Shown: positions 27,898 to 35,887 of the stretch, in pieces
Layout: each line of letters opens with the position of its first letter
Numbering within the stretch: the stretch's first letter is position 1
Assembly (NCBI RefSeq): GCF_022437945.1
Contig: NZ_CP092535.1
Span: 930,001-994,000, forward strand
Source of the DNA: Nocardioides sp. TF02-7
Lineage (GTDB): Bacteria; Actinomycetota; Actinomycetes; Propionibacteriales; Nocardioidaceae
Reading direction: 5' to 3'
Length of the DNA stretch: 64,000 nt
Program-made: the position numbers and the translations under genes
Notes under the pieces: model-generated
What the model was told of the DNA's origin: nothing
Database searches by the model: none
Seen by the model: the letters and a program-made list of their open reading frames with translations, nothing else

Positions 27898-28608
27898 CTA
27901 CTCGCAGGCGATCCCGTCGCCCTCGCCGTCGAGGCCGTGCGGGTCGGAGCCGGTCACCGTGATCGGCCCGGCGACGTCGCCGCAGTCGACGTCGGGCGGG
28001 TAGACCGGCACGCACGGCTTGTAGCCGGGCTCGCAACCGGGAGCCGTGTCGCCCCCGCCGCGGTCGGCGTCGTCGCTGGTGTCGCCGTCGTCGCCGGTGT
28101 CGACGAAGGTGCGCGGCGGCCGCGGGCACCGCAGCCGCGGCGAGCCGCGGTCGGCGCGGATGTAGCGGCGCTCCCGCGGGTGGGCGCCGTAGCCGTCGCG
28201 GGAGTCGTAGCGCGCCCGGGCGAGCCCGGCCTCGAGCAGCTCCAGGCCGGCGTCGACCCCGTCGAGGTCGACGTACCGCAGCAGCCGGCCGTAGCCGTCG
28301 CGGTCCTCGTCGGACTCCCCCAGGGTGACCCGCTCGCCCTCCACCAGCCCGGCCAGCCGGTCGCGGGCCTTCTCGTAGCCGCACTCGCCCCGCTCCGGGG
28401 TGTCGATGCCGACCAGCCGCACCCGCTCGCCGTTGCCGAGCTCGAGCGTGTCGCCGTCGACGACGTAGGTGACGACGTACGTCGGCGCCGACGCCTCGAC
28501 GTCGCGGCCGACCTCCGCCGCCCCGCCGGTGGCGCAACCGGCAAGGCCGAGCGCGACGACGGTGGTGAGGGCGGCGAAGGTGCGGTTCCGCGACGTCAGT
28601 GTCGGCAC
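27898..28608 (-). CDS. Lipoprotein thermonuclease with C-terminal Excalibur calcium-binding domain
   Basis: About 236 residues, intact. GTG 28608 begins 1 bp after the stop of the gene upstream, so translation is coupled. N-terminal lipobox LGLAGC. Staphylococcal-nuclease fold: YVVDGDTLELGNGERVRLVG, IDTPERGECGYEKARDRLAG, VTLGESDEDRDGYGRLLRYV and LLEAGLARARYD, with the D-x-D-T, R and E catalytic residues conserved. A Ser/Asp/Gly linker leads to a C-terminal module (CEPGYKPCVPVYPPDVDCGD, ITVTGSDPHGLDGEGDGIAC) of the Excalibur type, in which DxDxDGxxCE binds calcium. A closely similar module ends the protein at 51894-52893. Extracellular DNA or RNA degradation is inferred. Confidence 0.88.
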   Translation of the reverse strand: MPTLTSRNRTFAALTTVVALGLAGCATGGAAEVGRDVEASAPTYVVTYVVDGDTLELGNGERVRLVGIDTPERGECGYEKARDRLAGLVEGERVTLGESDEDRDGYGRLLRYVDLDGVDAGLELLEAGLARARYDSRDGYGAHPRERRYIRADRGSPRLRCPRPPRTFVDTGDDGDTSDDADRGGGDTAPGCEPGYKPCVPVYPPDVDCGDVAGPITVTGSDPHGLDGEGDGIACE

Positions 28609-28609
28609 G

Positions 28610-29318
28610 TCAGCACATGCCCCAGGTGCCGCGGTCCTGGTTGCGGGCGATCCGCTGGGAGGTGCGGTAGGCCGCGACCCGCTTGAACGGCCGGCCGACG
28701 ACGTAGACCGTGGCCCACCCCCTGGGCGACCTGCGCCCGGCTGACGTCCTTGCCGTTGCGCATCACGTAGCGGAGCAGCCGGCCGTAGCGGTCGGTGTTG
28801 CGCTGGGTGCCGTCGCGGAGGAGCAGCACCCGCTTGCCGCGCGGCATCAGGGTCCGCGCCGAGGCGGTCGCCTGGCGCCCGCCGCACTCCGCCCGACCCG
28901 AGACCTCGGGGGTGTCGATGCCCAGCAGCCGCACGCGGACCTTCGGCCCGCGGACCAGCTTGACCACGACGGTGTCGCCGTCGATCACCCGGACCACCTT
29001 CGCCCAGCGCCGCTTGTCGTTCGGCGCCTGGTTGCCGCCGTTGCCGCCGTTGCTGCCGTTGTCGTGGCCGCCGCCGGTGTCGTTGCTGCACGGGCAGGGG
29101 TTGGAGTCGCACGCGCGGCCGTCGCCGTCGGCGTCGAGCCGGTGCGGATCCCGGTGCGGGCCGCCGTGGTTGAGGTAGAACCGCTGCGCGGCGGCCTGGG
29201 TGGCGAAGTCGCTGCAGTCGCGGTCGGCGACCTGGGCGTGGGCCGGGGCGCCGGCGGGGATCAGGGTGGTGAGGACGAGGAACGCGCTCACCGCGAGGGC
29301 ACAGAGGTGTCGGACCAT
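28610..29318 (-). CDS. Secreted thermonuclease with N-terminal Excalibur domain, one frameshift
   Basis: About 236 residues after repair. Signal peptide MVRHLCALAVSAFLVLTTLI...AHA, then an Excalibur module (DRDCSDFATQAAAQRFYLNH and DPHRLDADGDGRACDSNPC) before a Gly/Asn linker and a staphylococcal-nuclease domain (VVRVIDGDTVVVKLVRGPKV, LLGIDTPEVSGRAECGGRQA, RYGRLLRYVMRNGKDVSRAQ). The frame breaks in the C5 run at about 28718-28722; with C4 the end reads VAQGWATVYVVGRPFKRVAA and closes with GTWGMC. Domain order is opposite to that of its neighbour at 27898, with which it forms a two-gene unit of secreted nucleases. Divergent from the protease at 29531, with a 40-bp palindrome in the gap. Confidence 0.88.
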
Positions 29319-29417
29319 GGGCGGGACGCTAGGAGCCCGCACCACTCGACGGCGGCGGTTTCGCCCGAAGATGGCTCGGAGTGACTAGGGATCCTGGACG
29401 GCCGCTGGTCCTGGGAG

Positions 29418-29457
29418 GTCATACGGACGGGGTCACCGGTGGCCCCGTCCGTATGAC
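29418..29457. promoter_or_regulatory. 40-bp near-perfect palindrome in a divergent intergenic region
   Basis: GTCATACGGACGGGG at 29418-29432 and its exact complement at 29443-29457 surround a centre (TCACCGGTGG) that is itself palindromic except for one T/G pair. It lies between the secreted nuclease start (29318) and the protease start (29531). Its location suits an operator controlling both promoters; no T-tract follows, so a terminator is less likely. The sequence is seen, the function is inferred. Confidence 0.6.
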
Positions 29458-29530
29458 GTCCGGCCGTCCCCGGCGTTCGCCGACGGCGAACCGCGGAATC
29501 CGCCCCGCTCCCCCGCACGTTCCCCCGGTG

Positions 29531-30477
29531 ATGAGCACCGACCCCGACGCGGACCCGGGCGCCCTCGACGCCTACTCCGCGATCGTCACGTCCGTGGCGG
29601 CCACGCTGACGCCGCGGGTGGCTGCGCTGCGCATCCGCTCGCGTCGTGGCGAGTCCGGCGGCTCGGCCGTCGTGCTGTCCGGCGAGGCGCACCTGGTCAC
29701 CAACGCCCACGTGGTCGGCGGCGCTGACGGCGGGACGGCGGAGTTCGCCGACGGCACGACCGCGCGGTTCGAGGTCGTCGGTCGGGACCCGCTGTCCGAC
29801 CTCGCGGTGATCCGTGCCGACCGCGAGCTCCCCCGCGCCACCGGAGTACGGCGACGCCGACGGGCTGCTGGTCGGGTCGCTCGTCGTCGCGGTCGGGAAC
29901 CCGCTCGGCCTGTCGGGCACGGTGACGGCCGGTGTCGTGAGCGCGCTCGGCCGGAGCATGCCGGCGCGCACGCAACGGGCCGCGCGGCTCATCGAGGACG
30001 TCATCCAGACCGACGCCGCGCTCAACCCGGGCAACTCCGGTGGCGCGCTCGCCGACAGTCGCGGCCGGGTGGTCGGCATCAGCACCGCGGTCGCCGGCGT
30101 CGGCCTCGGTCTCGCGGTGCCGATCAACGACACCACCCGCCGCATCATCCACGCCCTGCGGCAGGACGGGCGGGTCCGGCGCGCCTACCTCGGCCTGGTC
30201 AGCACCCCCCGCCCCGCTGACGCCGGCGCAGGCCGAGCGGTTCGGGCAGCGGCGCGCGCTCCGCGTCGTCGAGGTCGTCGAGGCCAGCCCGGCGGCGCTC
30301 AGCGGCCTGCGGGCCGGCGACCTGGTCCTCGCCGTCGACGGCGCGCCGCTCGGCGACGCCCAGTCGCTGCAGAAGCGGCTCTTCGCCGACGCGATCGGCG
30401 AGCGGATGGAGGTCACCGTGCTGCGCAACGGCGCCCTGGTCGACGCGGTCGCCGTGCCGACCGAGCTCGCGGACTGA
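29531..30477 (+). CDS. HtrA-like trypsin-family serine protease with PDZ domain, two frameshifts
   Basis: About 314 residues after repair. Catalytic triad in order: His in LVTNAHVVGG, Asp in RDPLSDLAVIRAD, Ser in LNPGNSGGALADSRGRVVGI. VAVGNPLGLSGTVTAGVVSA is typical of DegP/HtrA. A PDZ domain closes the protein (ALRVVEVVEASPAALSGLRA, GDLVLAVDGAPLGDAQSLQK). There is no signal peptide or N-terminal anchor, unlike most actinobacterial HtrA proteins, so a cytosolic location is suggested. Breaks: the C5 run at about 29830-29834 and the C6 run at about 30205-30210, each one C too long. ATG 29531. Ends at a strong terminator shared with the convergent gene. Confidence 0.87.
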
Positions 30478-30486
30478 GCAGGGCAG

Positions 30487-30532
30487 GTCGTCAGGGTGAG
30501 AGTGACCTCTGGATCACTCTCACCCTGACGAC
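30487..30532. terminator. 19-bp perfect stem terminator between convergent genes
   Basis: GTCGTCAGGGTGAGAGTGA at 30487-30505 pairs exactly with 30514-30532 across an 8-base loop. It begins 10 bp after the protease stop and ends 3 bp before the stop of the opposite gene, so it can end transcription from both directions. No T-tract, as is common in actinobacteria. Confidence 0.8.
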
Positions 30533-30534
30533 CC

Positions 30535-31686
30535 TCAGGCCGCCCCCTTCGCCGAGCGTCGCCAGGGCCCCGCAGAGGCCGGCCGCGGGCTCGGCCAGCG
30601 TGCCGGCGAGCCCGAGCAGCACCTCGGCGCCGCCGGCGTCGACGCCGTGCGCGAGCTGGCGGAACACCTCGGGGTGGAGGACCTCCGCCGCGAGGCACGC
30701 CCAGACGTCGACCTGCTCCGGGTCGTCCGGCGGCTCGTCGAGCGCCGCGCGCCGCCGCCAGGAACGACCGCACCCGCCGCGGGTAGTCGGTCAGCACGGT
30801 GCGGTCGTCGTGGAGGGTGATGGTGCTGACCTCGAGGGGGACGTCGGTGACGAAGCCGAACCGGTGGCCGCCGGTCCAGGCCGGATCCCCCGCGGCGCGC
30901 GCGGCACGCAACGCGTCGATCCAGGCGCCCGGGTCCTCCGCGACGTCGCGCGCCACCCGCTCCGGCACCCGCAGCGGGACGGTCTCGAACATCCGGCCGC
31001 CCTCGATTGGCACCAGCCGCCCGATCACGTGCTCGCCCGGCATGACCAGCACGGCGCTGCCGATGTTGGTGGTCTCCACGAGCTCGCCCGACGCGAGGTC
31101 GCACCACACCGTGACCGCGGGGCGCCGCTCGGCGAGCCGGTAGCCCCCGATGGGCGTCCGGGCCCACTCCGCGACCTGGTCGGCGCGGGTGACGAGGTCG
31201 ACCGACGCCCGGCGGAGGTATGCCGCCAGCCGCCCGTGCTCGTAGAGCAGGCACTGGCGGAACACCCAGTCGTGGTCGATGACCTTGGTGCCCGCGTCCT
31301 CCCCCGGTGGCCGGAGCACGTTGGCCTCGCCGCCCTGGAGCTCGATCGCGGTGGCCAGCGCCGCGGCCATCGCCCGGTCCTCGGCGCGGTCGAGGTCCTG
31401 CAAGGCCTGCTCGACCAGCCACCGTGACGTCACCCAGCTCGGCAGCAGCGGGCCGAACGTCGACAGCTGCGCCAGCCGCATGATCCGCCAGGGGCCGCCA
31501 GAACACCTTGCCGTCGGGCCCGTGGAGCCAGCGGTCAATCAGGTCGAGGGCGGCCTCGGCGTCGCCGCGCCGCTCGGCATCGTCGACGGCGACGATCCGC
31601 CCCAGCAGCCGGCCCTGCTCGGCCGACACGGCGGGCGGCCGGGGACGGGGACGACTGCTGCGCTTGGGCTTCCGCGTGTTGGACAT
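30535..31686 (-). CDS. Protein of unknown function, three frameshifts
   Basis: About 383 residues after repair, ATG 31686. The N-terminus is very basic (MSNTRKPKRSSRPRPRPP), then helical (EAALDLIDRWLHGPDGKVFW, SRWLVEQALQDLDRAEDRAM) with a beta-rich centre (PAVTVWCDLASGELVETTNI, VLVMPGEHVIGRLVPIEGGR). Three breaks: the G4 run at 31491-31494 should be G3 (FWRPWRIMRLAQLSTFG), an extra base lies near 30750-30760 (LAAAAALDEPPDDPEQV), and the C5 run at about 30543-30547 should be C4, which sets the stop at 30535. I do not recognise the family. The basic start resembles that of the gene at 49498-51204, but this is too short to imply relationship. Convergent with the HtrA-like protease. Confidence 0.6.
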   Translation of the reverse strand: MSNTRKPKRSSRPRPRPPAVSAEQGRLLGRIVAVDDAERRGDAEAALDLIDRWLHGPDGKVFWRPLADHAAGAAVDVRPAAAELGDVTVAGRAGLAGPRPRRGPGDGRGAGHRDRAPGRRGQRAPATGGGRGHQGHRPRLGVPPVPALRARAAGGIPPPGVGRPRHPRRPGRGVGPDAHRGLPARRAAPRGHGVVRPRVGRARGDHQHRQRRAGHAGRARDRAAGANRGRPDVRDRPAAGAGAGGARRRGGPGRLDRRVACRARRGGSGLDRRPPVRLRHRRPPRGQHHHPPRRPHRADRLPAAGAVVPGGGARRSTSRRTTRSRSTSGRASRRRSSTPRCSASSRTASTPAAPRCCSGSPARWPSPRPASAGPWRRSAKGAA

Positions 31687-31816
31687 GGCTCGACTCTGCG
31701 CTCCCGACGGGGCGCTCCGCCAGTGCCCTCCGCCGGCCTGTGGACAACCGTCCGGGCCGCCACGAACCACCCGGTTGACCCGGCGGCGGGAGGCCGCGCT
31801 ACCGTCGCAGGAAGCC

Positions 31817-32441
31817 ATGGACGAGACCACCCCCGACGTGCCCCCCGCCCACCTCACCGCCGCGGCCGACCTGCTCCGCGACGAGGGGTACGACGTCACC
31901 TTCCCGGTGCCGGGCGTGCTCCACGTGACCGGCCGGTTCCAGAACCCCGAGCGGATCGCGCTCCGCGCCGCCGGCCGGCTCGGCGACAACCCCGGCGCCG
32001 TGTGGGCCGTGGGCACCACCAACGACTGGGCGCTGGTGGGGTGGAACCGGCCCGACCTGGTGACCATCACCCAGCGCGGCGCCGCGCCGCAGCGGTGGCG
32101 GCACCGGCGGATCCCCTCGCAGCTGCACCCCCGACGCGCAGGCCTTCCTCGAGGGCGGCGCGTCGCCCTACGACATCGTCACCAAGCCCAAGCACCGCCC
32201 GACCGCCGAGGCGGCGGCGGTGCTGGCCGGTCTCGGCGTCGACGACCCGGTGCCGCCGGGCTGGGTGCCACCGCCTCCGCCGCCCCCGCCGCCGGTGGCC
32301 GAGCCGAAGCCGGTCCGGGTCCGGCAGCCGCGCGCTCCCCGGCCGAAGGCCGAGCCGAAGCCCGCCGCGCCGACGGTCAAGGTCTGCCCCACCTGCTTCA
32401 TGGTGCTGCCCGCCACCGGCATCTGCGACAACTGCGGCTGA
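31817..32441 (+). CDS. Zinc-ribbon-tailed protein of unknown function, one frameshift
   Basis: About 207 residues after repair, ATG 31817. The N-terminal half is a small alpha/beta domain (AADLLRDEGYDVTFPVPGVL, GRLGDNPGAVWAVGTTNDWA) ending with a conserved PYDIVTKPKHRPTAEAAAVL. A run of prolines and basic residues follows, and the protein closes with a zinc ribbon, CPTC and CDNC (KVCPTCFMVLPATGICDNCG). The frame breaks in the C5 run at about 32128-32132; with C4 it reads SQLHPDAQAFLEGGASPYDI. This layout is seen in a family of small actinobacterial proteins of unknown role; nucleic-acid or protein binding through the ribbon is plausible. Upstream of the GGDEF-EAL gene, same strand, 89 bp gap. 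Confidence 0.7.
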
Positions 32442-32530
32442 CCGCCAGGCACACCACGGCACCTAGTCACATCGGGCCGGTCGGTCCGCCGATCGGTCCG
32501 CACCTCGCCGAACGCCGGACGCGCCGCGCA

Positions 32531-34903
32531 GTGGCAGCGACACTCGTGAGGTCCGCGCACCGTCTCGGTTGGGATCCTCCGTTGCCCGCTCCGCCCGCCC
32601 GCTTCCCCACGTCACGCAGCTGGTGGTTCGACCTCGCCGTCTTCGCCGCCGGCCTGGCCGTCCTCGTCGCCACGCTGGCCGGCGTGGCGCGCGACGGTTT
32701 CGAGCCCTCCCTCCTCGGGGCCCTCGGCGTCCCGCTGATCGTGCTCGTCGCCCGGTTCCCGATGGTTATCGACAGCCGCGACGGCGGGATCGAGGTCGGC
32801 TTCGACTCGTGCATCCTGATGTTCCTCCTCTGCACGCTCGACGCCCACGACGCGCTGCTCGTCTGGTCGGTCGGCGTGATCCTCACCCAGCTCCTCACCG
32901 GCAAGCGGTGGACCTCGAAGGTCTTCAACATCGGGGTCGGCATCGCCGCGGGCGGGCTGGCCTCGACGGTCCTGACAGCGGTCCGCGGCGACACCCTGAC
33001 CACGCCGCGCGAGCTCGGGGCCGTGCTGCTCGCGGCGTCGGCGTACTTCGCCACCGACTACGTGACGTCGGCGGTGTCGGTCGCGATCGACTCCGCCACG
33101 CCGGTGCAGCGCCACCTCCTGCAGCGCGGCACGCTGATCGCGGTCGCCGGCTTCGTGCCGTTCGACACCCTGGGCTACCTCGGCGCCGTGGTGCACCGGT
33201 CGGCGCCGGAGTGGATGCTCGTCCTGCTGGCGGTGCCGCTGGTGACGCTGCTCGTCGCCACCTGGGGCGTCAACCGGAGCCGGGAGAACGCGCGCCGCCT
33301 CAACGTGCTGTTCGCCGCAGCCGTCCGCGCCCAGACCCTCGACGACCAGGGCGAGGTGCTCGACGCGCTCGCCGAGGACGCCCGTGAGCTGCTGCACCTC
33401 AAGCGGGTGCACGTGCGACCGACGCCGCCGGGCCGCAACGAGGTGGGCGCGGAGGTCCACGGCGGCACGGTGCCGCTGTGGGTGGTCGCCAAGGCCCTCG
33501 ACCGGGCCCGGTCGACGGTCACCGCGGACGAGGAGGCGCTGCGGGCGCTGGCCGCCGTCGCCTCCGACGCGCTCGCCCGGCTCGCGCTCACCCGCGAGAT
33601 GGTGCACGTCGCGCGCCACGACCCGCTGACCGACCTCCCCAACCGCGGCATCCTGCTCGACCGGCTCACCGACGCCCTGGCGGCGGCGCGACGCGACGGC
33701 ACCGGGGTCGCGCTGCTCTTCGTCGACCTCGACATGTTCAAGCCCGTCAACGACCGGTTCGGGCACGCCGCCGGCGACACCGTCCTCGTCGAGCTCGCCG
33801 GCCGGCTGCGCTCCTGCGTGCGCTCGACCGACACCGTGGCCCGGCTCGGCGGCGACGAGTTCGCCGTCCTGTTCGAGGACGCCGACCCGCGCCGCGTGCA
33901 CCAGGTCTGGGACCGGCTGCTCCGCGCGGTGCAGGCCGGCGTCGTGGTCAGCGGCGAGCCGGTGCGGCTCGGCGCCAGCGCCGGCATCGCGTACGCCGAG
34001 CCCGGCGACCGCGCCACCGACCTGCTGCGCAAGGCCGACCTCGCGATGTACGAGGCCAAGGCCCGCGGCAAGGCGCGCGTCGTGGAGTACGAGGACGCGA
34101 TCGGTCACTCCCGGCTCGAGCGGCTCGCCCTGGTCGAGGACCTGCGGGACGCGGTCGCCGCGGAGCAGATCGAGGTGGTCTACCAGCCGGTCGTGGAGGC
34201 CGGCACCGGCCGGATCATCGGCGCCGAGGCGCTGGCCCGGTGGCAGCGGGACGGCAGCCCGGTCGCGCCGGACGTGTTCATCAAGGTGGCCGAGGAGACC
34301 GACCTCATCGTCGACCTCGGCGAGGTCGTGCTGGCGCGGGTCGCCGCCGACGCCGTCACCCTCCGCAGCCGGGTGGCCGGCGACTTCCTGATGGGCGCCA
34401 ACATCTCCGCGCGGCAGCTGAGCGACCCGTCCTTCGTCGACACCGTCCGGCGCACCACCCAGCGGATGGGCGACGTCGGCCTGGTCCTCGAGATCACCGA
34501 GCGGCAGGGCATCGAGATCGACGCGACGGTGCTCGCGTCGATGCACGCCGTCGCCGCCATGGGCGTGCAGATCGCGATCGACGACTTCGGCACCGGGTTC
34601 TCCTCGATCAGCTATCTCCACGACCTGCCGGTGCACTTCATCAAGGCCGACGCCAGCCTGTCGCAGGGCATCGACACCGACGAGCGGGCCGCGGCGCTGC
34701 TCCGGTCGGTCACGCTGATGGGCCGGTCGCTCGGTCTCGGCGTCGTCGTCGAGGGCATCGAGCGGGAGTCGCAGCTCGCCGTCCTGCGCGCGGACACCGA
34801 CGGGCTGCTCGCCCAGGGCTACCTGCTGCACCGGCCGATGCCGCTGGCCGACCTGCTGACCGTGCTGCGCCCCTGGCCCCGCCTCGAGGTCGTCCCCGGG
34901 TAG
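32531..34903 (+). CDS. Membrane-anchored GGDEF-EAL c-di-GMP turnover protein
   Basis: About 790 residues, intact, likely GTG 32531. About six or seven N-terminal hydrophobic segments (e.g. LAVFAAGLAVLVATLAGVAR, LLVWSVGVILTQLLTGKRW, MLVLLAVPLVTLLVATWGV) form a MASE-like sensor, followed by a short helical linker. The GGDEF domain has GGDEF at 440-444 and the inhibitory-site RSTD upstream (SCVRSTDTVARLGGDEF). The EAL domain has EAL at 566-568 with NISARQL, ITERQGIEID and DDFGTGFSSISYL. Both active sites are intact, so it may make and break c-di-GMP; which activity dominates cannot be told. Signals a switch between growth or development modes at the membrane. Followed by a small arginine-rich protein gene. 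Confidence 0.92.
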   Translation: MAATLVRSAHRLGWDPPLPAPPARFPTSRSWWFDLAVFAAGLAVLVATLAGVARDGFEPSLLGALGVPLIVLVARFPMVIDSRDGGIEVGFDSCILMFLLCTLDAHDALLVWSVGVILTQLLTGKRWTSKVFNIGVGIAAGGLASTVLTAVRGDTLTTPRELGAVLLAASAYFATDYVTSAVSVAIDSATPVQRHLLQRGTLIAVAGFVPFDTLGYLGAVVHRSAPEWMLVLLAVPLVTLLVATWGVNRSRENARRLNVLFAAAVRAQTLDDQGEVLDALAEDARELLHLKRVHVRPTPPGRNEVGAEVHGGTVPLWVVAKALDRARSTVTADEEALRALAAVASDALARLALTREMVHVARHDPLTDLPNRGILLDRLTDALAAARRDGTGVALLFVDLDMFKPVNDRFGHAAGDTVLVELAGRLRSCVRSTDTVARLGGDEFAVLFEDADPRRVHQVWDRLLRAVQAGVVVSGEPVRLGASAGIAYAEPGDRATDLLRKADLAMYEAKARGKARVVEYEDAIGHSRLERLALVEDLRDAVAAEQIEVVYQPVVEAGTGRIIGAEALARWQRDGSPVAPDVFIKVAEETDLIVDLGEVVLARVAADAVTLRSRVAGDFLMGANISARQLSDPSFVDTVRRTTQRMGDVGLVLEITERQGIEIDATVLASMHAVAAMGVQIAIDDFGTGFSSISYLHDLPVHFIKADASLSQGIDTDERAAALLRSVTLMGRSLGLGVVVEGIERESQLAVLRADTDGLLAQGYLLHRPMPLADLLTVLRPWPRLEVVPG

Positions 34904-34941
34904 GAGTCGCGCCGCCCTCGCTCCTACGTGAGTCGGACCTG

Positions 34942-34999
34942 CCCACTACCAGAACCATCCGAAAGTCGGTAGTGGGGAATAAGGCCGCGACCCTAGGCT
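34942..34999 (+). promoter_or_regulatory. Operator and promoter of the 49-residue arginine-rich protein
   Basis: CCCACTACC (34942-34950) and GGTAGTGGG (34968-34976) form a 9-bp perfect inverted repeat with a 17-base centre. TAGGCT (34994-34999) fits the TAnnnT -10, so the right arm falls where the -35 contacts would be, a position suited to a repressor or activator. A leader of about 39 bp with GAGGAGA then reaches the ATG at 35045. Inference from sequence. Confidence 0.5.
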
Positions 35000-35044
35000 C
35001 TTACCACGAGCACAGGTCGTCCGTCAGCAGGACCGAGGAGAACG

Positions 35045-35194
35045 ATGACCACCCAGGAGAGCAGGCGCCTCGCCCACCGCACCTCGGTGCGGGCGCTGCG
35101 CCCCGCCCGGGTGGCGCTGATCCTCGAGGTGGAGTACCGCCGCGCCCAGCGCGACCTCGAGCGCGAGCGCCTGGCGCGCCGCCGCTCCGCCTGA
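35045..35194 (+). CDS. 49-residue arginine-rich protein
   Basis: MTTQESRRLAHRTSVRALRP then ARVALILEVEYRRAQRDLER and ERLARRRSA. Arginine makes up 14 of 49 residues. The ATG at 35045 is preceded by GAGGAGA, a good ribosome site, and by its own promoter and inverted repeat. The middle (ARVALILEVEYRRAQRDLE) is an amphipathic helix. No homologue is recognised. A small regulatory or nucleic-acid-binding protein is possible. The codons follow the normal GC-rich third-position pattern, which supports real coding. Confidence 0.65.
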   Translation: MTTQESRRLAHRTSVRALRPARVALILEVEYRRAQRDLERERLARRRSA

Positions 35195-35214
35195 CGGCTG
35201 CTCGACCCGCCTTC

Positions 35215-35859
35215 TCAACCCAGCGGCCGTCCGGTCAGGTCGGCCCACCGGCCGGTGCCGGGCAGGTGCGGTCCCCACGCCCGGAACCCGACTTCCGTCG
35301 TGCCCGGCACCACCAGGACCTCGGCCCAGCAGTCGGCCGACGGCTCGCTGGTCCCGTCGGCCGTGCAGAGCCCGGCGAGTGCCGCTCCGTCGACGGCGGC
35401 GAGCTCGAACGACCGGCCCCGCGTCAGGGCGGCGTCCGACGCCGTGAGCCGCCGGCCGTCCCAGTAGTAGCCCCTCGGGCCGTCCCCGCGCGGTGGCATC
35501 ATCACGAACGCGTAACCCCGGTGGACGACCGCGCCCGTCACCGTCGACGAGCCCGCCTCCTCCCGCAGCGCCGCGACCAGGGCCGCCGTACCGTCGGTCG
35601 TGAACAGGTCGGGCGTCGTCGCGCCCGCCGGCGCCTCGACCGCCTCCGCCGCCTCGGCCGGAGCGGAAACGTCGTCGGCGCCGAGCAGCGCCGAGACACC
35701 GAGCCACCCGACCGCGCCCACGCCTCCGACCGCCACCGCGACCCCGGCGGCGAAGGTGGCGACGCGACGACGCAACCGCCAGCGTTCGCGTTGCGGGTCG
35801 TAGCGCCGGTAGGTCGCGGGCGACGGGTACGGCGAGGGCCGCGGCTCGGTCTCGCTCAT
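35215..35859 (-). CDS. Single-pass membrane protein of unknown function
   Basis: 214 residues, intact, ATG 35859. The N-terminal 32 residues are polar and arginine-rich (YRRYDPQRERWRLRRRVATF), then one membrane segment (about 33-58), an alanine/glutamate-rich linker, and a C-terminal exported domain with two cysteines (LAGLCTADGTSEPSADCWAE) that could form a disulphide. The C-terminal half has a repeated beta pattern (VVHRGYAFVMMPPRGDGPRG, EVGFRAWGPHLPGTGRW). Family not recognised. It ends 20 bp from the end of the arginine-rich gene (convergent) and precedes malQ's 3' end on the same strand as malQ. Confidence 0.7.
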   Translation of the reverse strand: MSETEPRPSPYPSPATYRRYDPQRERWRLRRRVATFAAGVAVAVGGVGAVGWLGVSALLGADDVSAPAEAAEAVEAPAGATTPDLFTTDGTAALVAALREEAGSSTVTGAVVHRGYAFVMMPPRGDGPRGYYWDGRRLTASDAALTRGRSFELAAVDGAALAGLCTADGTSEPSADCWAEVLVVPGTTEVGFRAWGPHLPGTGRWADLTGRPLG

Positions 35860-35887
35860 CGGGTCAGCTTCCCTCGACCGGGCGCCG

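Noticed and set aside
29531..30477. Secreted or membrane-anchored HtrA
   Set aside because: No signal peptide or membrane segment is visible at the N-terminus.
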